DNA of 64,000 nt, taken from Pseudomonas azotoformans. Lineage in GTDB: Bacteria > Pseudomonadota > Gammaproteobacteria > Pseudomonadales > Pseudomonadaceae. The notes under the pieces were generated by a model. The model was not told where the DNA came from. It saw only the letters and a list, made by a program, of their open reading frames with translations, and ran no database searches. Shown here one piece after another: positions 39,656-49,213 of this stretch (its first letter is position 1; every line of letters begins with the position of its first letter). The position numbers and the translations under genes are program-made. The stretch lies in NCBI RefSeq assembly GCF_900103345.1, contig NZ_LT629702.1, positions 5,867,501-5,931,500 on the forward strand, written 5' to 3'.

Positions 39656-40687
39656 ATGAAGGTATTGAAATCCACCCTGGCCATCGTGACTGCGGCGGCT
39701 GTATTGGGTGTCAGTGGTTTCGCCCAAGCAGGTGCCACGCTGGACGCCGTGCAGAAGAAAGGCTTTGTGCAGTGTGGCGTGAGTGACGGCCTGCCGGGTT
39801 TCTCGGTACCGGATGCCAGCGGCAAGATCCTCGGGATCGATGCTGACGTTTGCCGCGCTGTGGCCGCTGCTGTTTTCGGCGATGCGACCAAGGTCAAATT
39901 CAGCCAGTTGAATGCCAAGGAGCGTTTCACCGCGCTTCAATCCGGCGAAGTCGACATTCTGTCCCGTAACACCACCATGACCAGCTCCCGCGATGCCGGC
40001 ATGGGCCTGAAATTCCCGGGCTTCATCACCTACTACGACGGCATCGGCTTCCTGGTAAACAACAAGCTGGGCGTGAAAAGTGCCAAGGAACTGGACGGTG
40101 CAACCATCTGCATCCAGGCCGGTACCACCACCGAGCTGAACGTTTCCGACTACTTCCGTGGCAACGGCCTGAAATACACCCCGATCACCTTCGATACCTC
40201 CGACGAAAGCGCCAAGTCGCTGGAGTCCGGGCGTTGCGACGTACTGACCTCCGACAAGTCCCAGCTGTTTGCCCAGCGCAGCAAGCTGGCCTCGCCGAAG
40301 GACTACGTGGTGCTGCCGGAAACCATTTCCAAGGAGCCACTGGGCCCGGTCGTGCGTAATGGCGACGACGAGTGGCTGGCCATCGTGCGCTGGGTTGGCT
40401 ACGCCATGCTCAACGCTGAAGAAGCCGGCATCACCTCCAAAAACGTCGAAGCTGAAGCCAAGTCCACCAAGAACCCGGACGTTGCGCGTCTGCTCGGTGC
40501 CGACGGCGAATACGGCAAAGACCTGAAAGTGAAGAAAGACTGGGTGGTACAGATCGTCAAGCAAGTTGGTAACTACGGTGAAGTGTTCGAGCGCAACCTG
40601 GGCAAGAGCACCCCGCTGGAAATCGACCGTGGCCTGAACGCGCTGTGGAACGCCGGCGGCATTCAATACGCACCACCTGTGCGCTGA
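39656..40687 (+). CDS. aapJ: AapJ, general L-amino-acid-binding protein
   Basis: 343 residues. Signal peptide ends near GFAQA-GAT. Family stretches VQCGVSDGLPGFSVPD and DILSRNTTMTSSRDAGMGL are present. It is the periplasmic binding protein that feeds amino acids to the AapQMP ABC transporter. GGAGG lies 6 bp before the ATG. It is the first gene of the four-gene operon. Confidence 0.95.
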   Translation: MKVLKSTLAIVTAAAVLGVSGFAQAGATLDAVQKKGFVQCGVSDGLPGFSVPDASGKILGIDADVCRAVAAAVFGDATKVKFSQLNAKERFTALQSGEVDILSRNTTMTSSRDAGMGLKFPGFITYYDGIGFLVNNKLGVKSAKELDGATICIQAGTTTELNVSDYFRGNGLKYTPITFDTSDESAKSLESGRCDVLTSDKSQLFAQRSKLASPKDYVVLPETISKEPLGPVVRNGDDEWLAIVRWVGYAMLNAEEAGITSKNVEAEAKSTKNPDVARLLGADGEYGKDLKVKKDWVVQIVKQVGNYGEVFERNLGKSTPLEIDRGLNALWNAGGIQYAPPVR

Positions 40688-40759
40688 TCGCTGATGGTTC
40701 TGTCACCCGGTGGGCCAACCGCCGGGTGATGTTCTGTTCCATTATTTCCGGGGCACTTC

Positions 40760-41941
40760 ATGCAAAATCAAATCGGCGCACCCAAGCAGAAGCTCAGCTT
40801 CAGCGACCCTAAAGTGCGTGCGTGGCTCTTCCAGATCATCACGATAGTGGCGGTGGTCTCGCTGGGCTGGTACCTCTTCAACAATACCCAGACCAACCTT
40901 CAGCACCGAGGCATTACCTCGGGTTTCGACTTTCTTGAACGCAGTGCCGGCTTCGGCATCGCGCAGCATTTGATCGACTACACCGAATCGGACAGCTATG
41001 CCCGGGTCTTCGTGATCGGTTTGCTCAACACCTTGCTGGTGACCTTTATCGGCGTGATCCTGGCGACCTTGCTGGGGTTCATCATCGGTGTGGCGCGGCT
41101 GTCACCGAACTGGATGATCAACAAGCTGGCGACCGTGTATGTGGAAGTGTTCCGCAACATTCCGCCGCTGTTGCAAATCCTGTTCTGGTACTTCGCGGTG
41201 TTCCTGACCATGCCGGGGCCGCGTAACAGCCATAACTTCGGCGACACCTTCTTTGTCAGCAGCCGTGGCCTGAACATGCCGGCAGCGATTGCCGCTGATG
41301 GGTTCTGGCCGTTTGTGGTCAGCATCGTCGTTGCCATCGTGGCAATCGTGCTGATGGCACGTTGGGCCAACAAACGTTTTGAAGCCACCGGCGTACCGTT
41401 CCACAAGTTCTGGGCGGGCCTGGCGCTGTTCATCGTGATCCCGGCGTTGTGCGCCTTGATCTTCGGTGCACCGCTGCATTGGGAAATGCCCAAGTTGCAG
41501 GGTTTCAACTTTGTTGGTGGCTGGGTACTCATCCCCGAACTGCTGGCACTGACCCTGGCGCTGACCGTGTACACCGCGGCGTTTATTGCCGAGATCGTGC
41601 GTTCGGGCATCAAGTCCGTCAGCCATGGCCAGACCGAAGCCGCGCGCTCCCTGGGCCTGCGCCCCGGGCCGACATTGCGCAAGGTCATCATCCCGCAGGC
41701 GCTGCGGGTGATCATCCCGCCGCTGACCAGCCAATACCTGAACCTGGCGAAAAACTCGTCCCTGGCTGCCGGTATCGGTTACCCGGAAATGGTTTCGTTG
41801 TTTGCCGGCACGGTGCTCAACCAGACTGGCCAGGCCATCGAAGTCATTGCCATCACCATGAGCGTGTACCTGGCGATCAGCATCAGCATTTCCCTGCTGA
41901 TGAACTGGTACAACAAGCGCATTGCGCTGATCGAGCGGTGA
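40760..41941 (+). CDS. aapQ: AapQ, amino-acid ABC transporter permease
   Basis: 393 residues, polytopic inner-membrane protein. An unusually long region separates the first helices from the others, as in AapQ. The EAA loop ATP-binding-protein contact reads QTEAARSLGLRPGPTLRKVI near the C-terminus. It pairs with AapM. The stop lies 10 bp before aapM. Confidence 0.95.
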   Translation: MQNQIGAPKQKLSFSDPKVRAWLFQIITIVAVVSLGWYLFNNTQTNLQHRGITSGFDFLERSAGFGIAQHLIDYTESDSYARVFVIGLLNTLLVTFIGVILATLLGFIIGVARLSPNWMINKLATVYVEVFRNIPPLLQILFWYFAVFLTMPGPRNSHNFGDTFFVSSRGLNMPAAIAADGFWPFVVSIVVAIVAIVLMARWANKRFEATGVPFHKFWAGLALFIVIPALCALIFGAPLHWEMPKLQGFNFVGGWVLIPELLALTLALTVYTAAFIAEIVRSGIKSVSHGQTEAARSLGLRPGPTLRKVIIPQALRVIIPPLTSQYLNLAKNSSLAAGIGYPEMVSLFAGTVLNQTGQAIEVIAITMSVYLAISISISLLMNWYNKRIALIER

Positions 41942-41951
41942 GGAAACACGC

Positions 41952-43049
41952 ATGAGTACGCATACGTTCAAACCTGATATGCCACCGCCGAACAAAGTGT
42001 TCGGGCCGATGGCATGGATGCGCGCCAACCTGTTTTCCAGCTGGCTCAACACCCTGCTGACCCTGTTGGCGTTTTACCTGATCTACCTGGTGGTGCCGCC
42101 GATCCTGCATTGGGCGATCCTGGATGCCAACTGGGTCGGCACCACACGGGCCGATTGCACCAAGGAGGGCGCCTGCTGGGTGTTTATCCAACAGCGCTTC
42201 GGGCAGTTCATGTACGGCTACTACCCTGGCGACCTGCGCTGGCGTGTGGACCTGACCGTGTGGCTGGCCATCGTTGGCGTGGCACCGCTGTTCATCTCGC
42301 GATTCCAACGCAAGGCGATCTACGGCCTGAGCTTCCTGGTGCTGTACCCGATCATCGCCTACTTCCTGCTGCACGGCGGCATCTTCGGCCTGACCAACGT
42401 GGCGACCAGCCAATGGGGCGGCTTGATGCTGACCCTGGTGATCGCCACGGTCGGCATCGCCGGCGCCTTGCCGCTGGGCATCATGCTGGCGTTGGGGCGG
42501 CGCTCGAACATGCCGGCGATTCGGGTGGTCTGCGTGACCTTCATCGAATTCTGGCGCGGCGTGCCGTTGATCACCGTGCTGTTCATGTCCTCGGTGATGC
42601 TGCCGTTGTTCCTGCCCGAAGGCATGGGCATCGACAAGCTGCTGCGGGCGTTGATCGGCGTGATCCTGTTCCAGTCGGCCTACGTGGCCGAGGTGGTGCG
42701 CGGTGGCTTGCAGGCGATTCCCAAAGGTCAGTACGAAGCCGCCGCAGCGATGGGCCTGGGTTACTGGCGCAGCATGGGCCTGGTGATTCTGCCGCAAGCC
42801 CTGAAGCTGGTGATTCCTGGCATCGTCAACACGTTCATCGCGCTGTTCAAGGACACGAGCCTGGTGATCATCATCGGCCTGTTCGACCTGCTCAACAGCG
42901 TCAAGCAAGCCGCCGCCGACCCCAAATGGTTGGGCATGGCCACCGAAGGCTACGTGTTTGCGGCCCTGGTGTTCTGGATTTTCTGTTTTGGTATGTCGCG
43001 CTATTCCATTCATTTGGAACACAAGCTCGACACAGGCCACAAGCGTTAG
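41952..43049 (+). CDS. aapM: AapM, amino-acid ABC transporter permease
   Basis: 365 residues, polytopic. The EAA loop reads [20 protein letters not shown], and [16 protein letters not shown] lies upstream of it, as in polar amino-acid permeases. It forms the channel with AapQ. aapP follows after 11 bp. Confidence 0.95.
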   Translation: MSTHTFKPDMPPPNKVFGPMAWMRANLFSSWLNTLLTLLAFYLIYLVVPPILHWAILDANWVGTTRADCTKEGACWVFIQQRFGQFMYGYYPGDLRWRVDLTVWLAIVGVAPLFISRFQRKAIYGLSFLVLYPIIAYFLLHGGIFGLTNVATSQWGGLMLTLVIATVGIAGALPLGIMLALGRRSNMPAIRVVCVTFIEFWRGVPLITVLFMSSVMLPLFLPEGMGIDKLLRALIGVILFQSAYVAEVVRGGLQAIPKGQYEAAAAMGLGYWRSMGLVILPQALKLVIPGIVNTFIALFKDTSLVIIIGLFDLLNSVKQAAADPKWLGMATEGYVFAALVFWIFCFGMSRYSIHLEHKLDTGHKR

Positions 43050-43060
43050 GAGTTGTTGTT

Positions 43061-43825
43061 ATGAGCGAAGCGATCAAACAGCCTGTGAGCCCTGAAGGCA
43101 TTATCCAGATGCAGGGCGTCAACAAGTGGTACGGCCAGTTCCACGTGTTGAAAGACATCAACCTCAACGTCAAGCAGGGCGAGCGTATCGTGCTGTGCGG
43201 CCCGTCGGGTTCGGGCAAATCCACCACCATCCGCTGCCTCAACCGCCTGGAAGAGCACCAGCAGGGCCGCATCGTGGTCGATGGCGTGGAACTGACCAAC
43301 GATCTCAAGCAGATCGAAGCGATCCGCCGCGAAGTCGGCATGGTGTTCCAGCACTTCAACCTGTTCCCGCACCTGACCATCCTGCAGAACTGCACGCTGG
43401 CGCCGATGTGGGTGCGCAAGATGCCCAAGCGCAAGGCCGAGGAAATCGCCATGCACTACCTGGAACGCGTGCGTATTCCGGAGCAGGCGCACAAGTTTCC
43501 GGGGCAACTGTCCGGTGGCCAGCAACAGCGCGTGGCCATCGCCCGTGCGCTGTGCATGAAGCCGAAAATCATGTTGTTCGACGAGCCGACCTCGGCACTC
43601 GACCCGGAAATGGTCAAGGAAGTACTCGACACCATGATCGGCCTGGCCGAAGACGGCATGACCATGTTGTGCGTAACCCACGAAATGGGCTTTGCGCGTA
43701 CCGTGGCCAACCGCGTGATCTTCATGGACAAGGGTGAGATTGTTGAACAGGCGGCGCCGAATGACTTCTTCGATAACCCGCAGAATGATCGGACCAAGTT
43801 GTTCCTGAGCCAGATCTTGCATTGA
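43061..43825 (+). CDS. aapP: AapP, amino-acid ABC transporter ATPase
   Basis: 254 residues. Walker [10 protein letters not shown] (about residues 47-55), Q-loop [13 protein letters not shown], signature LSGGQQQR, Walker [12 protein letters not shown] and switch VTHEM are all intact. It powers AapQM. TAGGAG precedes the ATG. It is the last gene of the operon and is followed by a terminator. Confidence 0.97.
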   Translation: MSEAIKQPVSPEGIIQMQGVNKWYGQFHVLKDINLNVKQGERIVLCGPSGSGKSTTIRCLNRLEEHQQGRIVVDGVELTNDLKQIEAIRREVGMVFQHFNLFPHLTILQNCTLAPMWVRKMPKRKAEEIAMHYLERVRIPEQAHKFPGQLSGGQQQRVAIARALCMKPKIMLFDEPTSALDPEMVKEVLDTMIGLAEDGMTMLCVTHEMGFARTVANRVIFMDKGEIVEQAAPNDFFDNPQNDRTKLFLSQILH

Positions 43826-43840
43826 TCGATGCTTGAAACG

Positions 43841-43871
43841 ATAAACCCGGCCTAGTGCCGGGTTTATTTTT
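43841..43871 (+). terminator. Terminator of the aap operon
   Basis: A 9-bp stem AAACCCGGC/GCCGGGTTT with the loop CTAGT is followed by ATTTTT. It begins 15 bp after the aapP stop and lies between convergent aapP and mqsA. Confidence 0.92.
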
Positions 43872-43877
43872 GCCTGT

Positions 43878-44360
43878 CTAGGAGGCCTTGAGCGCTTCCT
43901 GATCGGTATTGATGGTGTGGTTGAATCCCCGCATGTCAGCACCCTCGGCCAACACCTTGGCATCGGCCAGCAGGTGTGGGTAGCGATCCAATAGCCGCAT
44001 CAGCAGTACCAGGGGTTTGGGAGGCAGAAGCTCGCCGCGCTCGTAGCGTGAAAAAGCGTTGTGACCGCCTCCCGATAGCAGTTCCACCGCTTCCTTCTGT
44101 GTAAGGTGCAGTTTGCGTCGGATGCGTTTCATCTCGGTGCCGATCATTTTTCGCGCGGCGTGGATGAGTTCATCACCGGCTTTCGCATGGCGCGCTGAAC
44201 TGTCAGGGTCATACACGCTGTCGCTGCATGCATGGCACTCCCAGCCAGAAAGGTCATCGACACGACGTTCCATGCCTTTGACACTAAGGGTTTCGCTTCG
44301 GCCCTCGAACCGGGTCATTCCGTCGGGTGTACCGCATATATAGCATTGTCGGGTTTTCAT
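43878..44360 (-). CDS. mqsA: MqsA-type antitoxin and DNA-binding regulator
   Basis: 160 residues from ATG at 44360, with AAGGAG 8 bp upstream. The N-terminal zinc domain has two CxxC pairs (CYIC, CHAC). The C-terminal XRE helix-turn-helix has LTQKEAVELLSGGGHNAFSRYERGE, closely matching E. coli MqsA. It neutralises MqsR and represses its own operon. A tail of about 30 residues extends beyond E. coli MqsA. It overlaps mqsR by 4 bp. Confidence 0.9.
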   Translation of the reverse strand: MKTRQCYICGTPDGMTRFEGRSETLSVKGMERRVDDLSGWECHACSDSVYDPDSSARHAKAGDELIHAARKMIGTEMKRIRRKLHLTQKEAVELLSGGGHNAFSRYERGELLPPKPLVLLMRLLDRYPHLLADAKVLAEGADMRGFNHTINTDQEALKAS

Positions 44361-44668
44361 GAGTTGCACTCCTTGAAGGAGATGACCGGGGGGTTACCGC
44401 CAGGGCAGTAAGTCACCTTTATGTAGATCTCCATGCCATGTGAACTGATGTGGTACACGTCCTGCCAGACCCGATGGTCTGCATAGCTGGTCATTGATTT
44501 GTACAACATCCTGGTTTGCAATTGATAAACGACCTCCTTCATCTCATGGATTGCGAAGCCGAGTTTCCTTCCTGTGGCCCTGGCCGTTGAGGTAAATGCC
44601 TGGTCTCCCAGCCGCCTCACATCCGCCTTTATCACCGCCAAATCGTAATGAGGTGTGTACTTTTCCAT
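44357..44668 (-). CDS. mqsR: MqsR-type mRNA interferase toxin
   Basis: 103 residues from MEKYTPHYDL, matching the E. coli start MEKRTPH; an upstream in-frame start would run through the operator. The catalytic block YKSMTSYADHRVWQDVY is nearly the same as E. coli MqsR, and VISFKE ends the fold. It cleaves mRNA, in E. coli at GCU. It is the first gene of the pair, toxin before antitoxin. Confidence 0.9.
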   Translation of the reverse strand: MEKYTPHYDLAVIKADVRRLGDQAFTSTARATGRKLGFAIHEMKEVVYQLQTRMLYKSMTSYADHRVWQDVYHISSHGMEIYIKVTYCPGGNPPVISFKECNS

Positions 44669-44685
44669 AAGACACCTGAGTCCAT

Positions 44686-44706
44686 AATTACCCTCAAAGG
44701 GTAATT
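44686..44706. promoter_or_regulatory. Palindromic operator of mqsRA
   Basis: Perfect inverted repeat AATTACCCT-CAA-AGGGTAATT, 17 bp upstream of the mqsR start. E. coli MqsA binds AACCT-N3-AGGTT palindromes, so the arrangement is equivalent. MqsA autoregulation is inferred. Confidence 0.75.
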
Positions 44707-44826
44707 TTACCAATCGAAAATACTGCTCCTTTACCTGCCTAAGAACCGTAGTGCGTTGCCTTTGTAGGCAAGTCCGAATAGGCTGTAGGAAAATTCATCC
44801 TATGATTGGACGAAAGTGAAAAACCC

Positions 44827-45486
44827 ATGACAGACATCGCCCCGCTGATCAAACGCTCCCTGGTCGACCAGGCTCTGGAGCAGTTGCGCCTGCGCATCAC
44901 TGAAGGCCGCTGGGCCATCGGTGAGCGCCTGCCCACCGAGCCCGAGCTGTCCACCGAGCTGGGCATCAGCCGCAATACCGTGCGCGAGGCCATGCGCGTA
45001 TTGGCGTTCTCCGGCTTGATTGAAATCCGCCAGGGCGACGGCAGTTACCTGCGCTCGATGACCGACCCGCTGGGCGCCATGCGGGCGTTGTCCCACTGCA
45101 CCTTGGAGCAGGCGCAGGAGACGCGGCAGATTCTTGAAGTGGAGGCCATCGGGTTGGCGGCAATGCGCCGTACCGAGCAAGACCTCATCACCTTGCGCGA
45201 GGCCCTCGACGCCAGCGCCGCGCTGTATCACGGCGACCTTGAGGCCTATATCAGCGCGGACCTGGTGTTCCACAAGCACCTGGTGGACGCCGCGCACAAC
45301 CCGGCACTCAGCGAGCTGTACCAGTATTTTTCGCGCATCGTTGCCGCCCAGTTGCGCCAGACCCTGAACATTTCACCGCGTCGCCAAGCGGTGTTCGACC
45401 TGCATACCGCCTTGCTCGACGCCGTGGCACAGCAAAACCCGGAACGCGCCAAATCCCTCTGCCGGCAGTTGATCAATGAGCCTTGA
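44827..45486 (+). CDS. GntR/FadR-family transcriptional regulator
   Basis: 219 residues from MTDIAPLIKRSLVDQALEQL. The winged helix-turn-helix has GERLPTEPELSTELGISRNTVREAMRVLAFSGLIEIRQGDGSYL. The C-terminal all-helical FCD domain contains a metal-type histidine set (DLVFHKHLVDAAHN). Its last codons overlap the MFS gene start by 11 bp, so it most likely senses the substrate of that transporter. Confidence 0.9.
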   Translation: MTDIAPLIKRSLVDQALEQLRLRITEGRWAIGERLPTEPELSTELGISRNTVREAMRVLAFSGLIEIRQGDGSYLRSMTDPLGAMRALSHCTLEQAQETRQILEVEAIGLAAMRRTEQDLITLREALDASAALYHGDLEAYISADLVFHKHLVDAAHNPALSELYQYFSRIVAAQLRQTLNISPRRQAVFDLHTALLDAVAQQNPERAKSLCRQLINEP

Positions 45487-46759
45487 AGCCCAACGTAAAA
45501 CCGAATTCGAAGAACTGTTGATCGACGCCGAAGCCGACGACGAGGTGGTGCAGCACACGCCACCGCCGGTGAGCCGCCCATGGCTGTTGCTGCTGGGCCT
45601 GGTCCTGGTGGCACTGAACCTGCGCCCGGCACTCTCGAGCATGGCGCCTCTGCTGGCCGACGTCTCCGCCAGCCTGGGGCTGTCGGCAGCGAGGGCCGGT
45701 TTGCTGACCACGTTGCCGGTGTTGTGCCTGGGCCTGTTCGCGCCGACTGCGCCGCTGCTGGCGCGCCGTTTCGGTGCCGAACGGGTGGTGCTGGGCATCC
45801 TGCTGACCCTGGCCGCCGGCATCATCCTGCGCAGTTCATTCGGCGAAGCCGGGCTGTTCGCCGGCAGCCTGATTGCCGGGGCGAGCATCGGCATCATCGG
45901 CGTGCTGCTGCCGGGGATCGTCAAGCGAGATTTCCCCCGGCAGGCGGGCACCATGACCGGTGTCTACACCATGGCCCTATGCCTGGGGGCGGCGCTGGCG
46001 GCCGGCGCGTCGGTGCCCCTGAGCCATGCGTTCGGTGACAGTTGGAGTATCGGCCTGGGGTTCTGGGTGTTGCCGGCATTGGTGGCGGCGCTGTTCTGGC
46101 TGCCGCAAGTGGGGCACAAGCACGGTGCCCATCAGGTGGCTTATCGCGTGAAGGGCTTGCTGCGCGATCGGCTGGCCTGGCAGGTGACGTTGTACATGGG
46201 CTTGCAGTCGTCCTTGGCGTATATCGTGTTTGGCTGGTTGCCATCGATCCTGATCGGCCGCGGCCTGAGCGCCACTGAAGCCGGGCTGGCGCTCTCGGGT
46301 TCGATCATCGTGCAGTTGCTCAGCTCGCTGGCGGCACCGTGGTTGGCGACCCGGGGCAAGGATCAACGGCTGGCTATCGTGGTGGTGATGCTGCTGACCC
46401 TCGGCGGTCTGTTTGGTTGCCTGTACGCACCGCTCGACGGCCTGTGGGGCTGGGCGATCCTGCTGGGCCTGGGCCAGGGCGGCACCTTCAGCCTGGCGCT
46501 GACCTTGATCGTGTTGCGCTCGCGCGACTCCCATGTCGCCGCCAACCTGTCGAGCATGGCGCAGGGCGTTGGCTACACGCTGGCGTCCCTGGGACCCTTG
46601 GCGGTAGGTGTGCTGCATGACTGGACCGGCGGCTGGGGCGCCACGGGCTGGGTATTCGCTGTGATCGGCCTGGGGGCCATCATCACAGGGCTCGGCGCTG
46701 GCCGAGCACGCTATGTGAGCGTGTTCAGCGAGCGGGTTGATCCCCGGGCCGAAAAATAG
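45476..46759 (+). CDS. CynX/NimT-family MFS transporter
   Basis: 427 residues with 12 predicted membrane helices after a hydrophilic N-terminus of about 35 residues. LVALNLRPALSSMAPLLADV and LARRFGAERVVLG are typical of the cyanate/nitroimidazole (CynX/NimT) MFS group. It is translationally coupled to the GntR gene. The substrate is unknown. Confidence 0.88.
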   Translation: MSLEAQRKTEFEELLIDAEADDEVVQHTPPPVSRPWLLLLGLVLVALNLRPALSSMAPLLADVSASLGLSAARAGLLTTLPVLCLGLFAPTAPLLARRFGAERVVLGILLTLAAGIILRSSFGEAGLFAGSLIAGASIGIIGVLLPGIVKRDFPRQAGTMTGVYTMALCLGAALAAGASVPLSHAFGDSWSIGLGFWVLPALVAALFWLPQVGHKHGAHQVAYRVKGLLRDRLAWQVTLYMGLQSSLAYIVFGWLPSILIGRGLSATEAGLALSGSIIVQLLSSLAAPWLATRGKDQRLAIVVVMLLTLGGLFGCLYAPLDGLWGWAILLGLGQGGTFSLALTLIVLRSRDSHVAANLSSMAQGVGYTLASLGPLAVGVLHDWTGGWGATGWVFAVIGLGAIITGLGAGRARYVSVFSERVDPRAEK

Positions 46760-46782
46760 CGGACGGTCAGCCTCACAAAGAC

Positions 46783-47433
46783 CTACAGGTACACCACTTC
46801 CAGCGTCGCGGAGCCATCCATCGGCGTCTCTACACTCAGGTCAAGGTTCTGCTTGGCGTTGATCACGGCTTCCAGGGTCAGGGTGCTGGTCAGGTTCTGG
46901 ATCGCCGAAGGGCCGGCGGTGCTGCCGGCCACGTCAGTGAAGCCCAGCAGACTTCTGGAGCCGATGTCGATGGGGTTGCTGTTGGATGTACGCCACGCCA
47001 CGCCGTTCGTGGTGGACTCGGTGCCGTAAGTCACCGGCAAGGCATCGGCCACTGTTTGCTTGGGGTCGAATTTCACCGAGTACACGCCAATCTTGTTGCC
47101 TGCGCTGTCCAGGCCCAGGCCGTAGTAAATCTCGCTGTTGACGTGGGCCGACCCATCGCGGTTGTCGCGCATGCGCAGGGCATAGCGGCCCGGTGCGTTG
47201 CAACTGACGGTCAAGGTCAGTGATTTGAGCGGCAACCGGGTGCCTGTGGCCTGGTTGAGGTCCTGCTGGGAGATCTTGCCGAAGTCGATCAACCCGCCGC
47301 CAGATAACGCTGGGGTGCAGGCCATGGGGGTGATCAAGCCGCCGACCGTCAGTTCGACCGTGGAAGCGGCCTGGACGGTTGAAACTCCGGTCAGCCAGGC
47401 AAGGGTTGCCATTGGAATCAGCAATGTTTTCAT
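46783..47433 (-). CDS. DUF1120 pilin-like subunit (last gene of operon)
   Basis: 216 residues. Signal peptide ends near TVQA-AST. Next comes the alternating strand STVELTVGGLITPMACTPAL, with the first Cys about 16 residues into the mature chain. The second Cys lies in LTLTVSCNAP and the DNR motif in RMRDNRDGSA. The end GSATLEVVYL has a penultimate Tyr, as chaperone-usher pilins do. The N-terminal strand is likely the donor strand for polymerisation. It is the ninth minus-strand gene of the locus, 10 bp after its paralogue. Confidence 0.82.
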   Translation of the reverse strand: MKTLLIPMATLAWLTGVSTVQAASTVELTVGGLITPMACTPALSGGGLIDFGKISQQDLNQATGTRLPLKSLTLTVSCNAPGRYALRMRDNRDGSAHVNSEIYYGLGLDSAGNKIGVYSVKFDPKQTVADALPVTYGTESTTNGVAWRTSNSNPIDIGSRSLLGFTDVAGSTAGPSAIQNLTSTLTLEAVINAKQNLDLSVETPMDGSATLEVVYL

Positions 47434-47443
47434 GGTCTTGCTC

Positions 47444-48064
47444 CTATAAATATTTGATGGTCAGGGTGGCTGAGCCTTCGAATGGCACTTCTTCGGACAG
47501 AGGCAACGATTCGGCGGGCGCGAGGCTTGGCGTGAGCAGCAGTTGGGCGGTAAGTTGCTGCACTGCTGACGGGACAACGCTCGTGGGTGGGGCGAACGCG
47601 GTCAGGAAGTGGGGCGACAGAATTGTCGTGGGGGACCAGGAAGAGGACTCTGTAGAGCCAAGCGTTCTCATATCAATGCCGTCAGCCACCACCGAATTGA
47701 CGTTCAGTATCAGGTAACCGAGCTTGGCGTTGTTACTGGCCAGTCCCAGCCCGAATACGTTGGGAGAGTCGTTGTAACTCGAGCCGAGGCGATTGTCCCG
47801 GGGCTCAAGGGCCAGCAGTGTCATGGCTTCACAGGTGATTGCCAGATGCAGGCTGGTGGCGGGCAGTGGGGTAGGGCGATCGGTGTTCAGGTCTTTGGCG
47901 GCTATCTTGCCCAAGTCATACACGCCGCCATCGGACAGGCTGGGTGCGCAGGCGCTGGGCGTGATGCGGCCGCTGACGTTCAGCTCGACGGTTGAGGCGG
48001 CCTGGGCCTGCAGCATGTTGGCCAGCCATACGCAGGCGGCCAGTCGGATCAATATCGTGTTCAT
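47444..48064 (-). CDS. DUF1120 pilin-like subunit
   Basis: 206 residues from MNTILIRLAACVWLANMLQA, with a signal peptide ending near AQA-AST. It shares STVELNVSGRITPSACAPSL, the DNR block (EPRDNRLGSS) and the terminal GSATLTIKYL with its neighbours. The cysteine pair is conserved. It is probably a periplasmic substrate of the cluster chaperone and then part of the fibre. Confidence 0.82.
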   Translation of the reverse strand: MNTILIRLAACVWLANMLQAQAASTVELNVSGRITPSACAPSLSDGGVYDLGKIAAKDLNTDRPTPLPATSLHLAITCEAMTLLALEPRDNRLGSSYNDSPNVFGLGLASNNAKLGYLILNVNSVVADGIDMRTLGSTESSSWSPTTILSPHFLTAFAPPTSVVPSAVQQLTAQLLLTPSLAPAESLPLSEEVPFEGSATLTIKYL

Positions 48065-48074
48065 GCTTGAGTTC

Positions 48075-49202
48075 CTATAAGTAGTGAATTTCGAGCGTGC
48101 CCGAGCCGTCGAGGCGAACCTCATTGCCCAGGTCCAGCGATTCCAGGGGGGCGACTGTCGCCTCCAGGCTCAGCGTGGCATTGAGGTGCTGAATGGCACT
48201 GGGCCCACCGGTACTGCCCGGTGTGCTGCTGAAGCCCAGGTAACGACCGGCCCCCACCGCCGTGATACGCGCGCTGGCGCTGCTCCAGGGCAGGCCGCCA
48301 GTACTGGAGTCGGTGCTGAAGACCTGGGCGAAGTTGTCGGCGGTGATCAGGGCCGGGTCGAACAGCAGGCGGTAGCGCCCGATTTTCTGCCGGCCAGCAT
48401 CCAGGCCCAGTCCGTAAGTGGTTTCATCACCGGCACCGGTTGCAGAACCCTGACGGTTGTCCTGCATGCGTACGGCGAAGGCTGTCGGGGCATCGCAAGT
48501 CACGCTCAGGGACAACGCGCGTGGCGTCAGGGGCGTGTCCTTGTGGTTGGACAGGTCGCTGACCGACAACTTGCCCAGTTCCACATGGCCGCCGTTGGAC
48601 AGGCTGGGTGTGCACGCCGCCGGTGCAAAACGTGCCTGCCAACGCAGTTCCCGCGAACGGTTGGCGGCGAGGGCCTCGAACAACCCCGCGATGTCCCAGC
48701 TGACCGCGTCGCGTACCCTGACGGCGTCTTCACGGGCCCAGGCACTGGCCTCCAGTTGCAGTGACAGATTACGCCCGGTTACCGCCACGCCATTGCGCAT
48801 CGGCACCACGCCGTGGTCGGGCTGCCAGGCCAGTCGAGTGCTGACTGCGGAAGGCGCTTGCCCCGGCCCCGTGATCAAACCGAGTTCGACCGCCTGGCCG
48901 TCCAGCATCGCGTCACTCACTTGCAGGCCGTAACTACCGAGCTCGGTAAAGCGGAACCGCCCGGGTCCGGCAGCCAGCCCGCGATAAAACACACTCATGT
49001 CGGTGGGCTGCGCGCAGTTCAATGTGAGGCTCAGCCGTCGCTCCCCCAGCAATCGCTCGGGCGCGGGCACCAAGGCCACGGCGCGGTTCATCAAGCCAAA
49101 ATCCAACTGCGTCTGGCTGAGGTTGAGCTGGCATTCTTCGGCGGCCAGGGCGTGGGTGCTGAGTAGCACGCCCAGGACGTACAAGGCAGGGTTCAGGCCC
49201 AT
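48075..49202 (-). CDS. Two-domain putative tip adhesin with C-terminal DUF1120 pilin domain
   Basis: 375 residues from MGLNPALYVLGVLLSTHALA, chosen for AGGA 8 bp upstream. The mature protein has an N-terminal domain of about 190 residues with its own Cys pair (EECQL and LTLNCAQ). A full DUF1120 pilin domain follows (AACTPSLSNGGHVELGKL, RMQDNRQGSA, end GSGTLEIHYL). The double-domain plan matches FimH-type tip adhesins. It lies directly after the usher gene. Adhesin function is inferred. Confidence 0.8.
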   Translation of the reverse strand: MGLNPALYVLGVLLSTHALAAEECQLNLSQTQLDFGLMNRAVALVPAPERLLGERRLSLTLNCAQPTDMSVFYRGLAAGPGRFRFTELGSYGLQVSDAMLDGQAVELGLITGPGQAPSAVSTRLAWQPDHGVVPMRNGVAVTGRNLSLQLEASAWAREDAVRVRDAVSWDIAGLFEALAANRSRELRWQARFAPAACTPSLSNGGHVELGKLSVSDLSNHKDTPLTPRALSLSVTCDAPTAFAVRMQDNRQGSATGAGDETTYGLGLDAGRQKIGRYRLLFDPALITADNFAQVFSTDSSTGGLPWSSASARITAVGAGRYLGFSSTPGSTGGPSAIQHLNATLSLEATVAPLESLDLGNEVRLDGSGTLEIHYL

Positions 49203-49213
49203 GGTCAAAGTCC

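Noticed and set aside
42014..43060. Upstream extension of the aapP frame by about 350 codons through aapM
   Set aside because: The extension is an out-of-frame reading of aapM. aapP has its own TAGGAG and ATG at 43061 and normal ABC-ATPase length from there.
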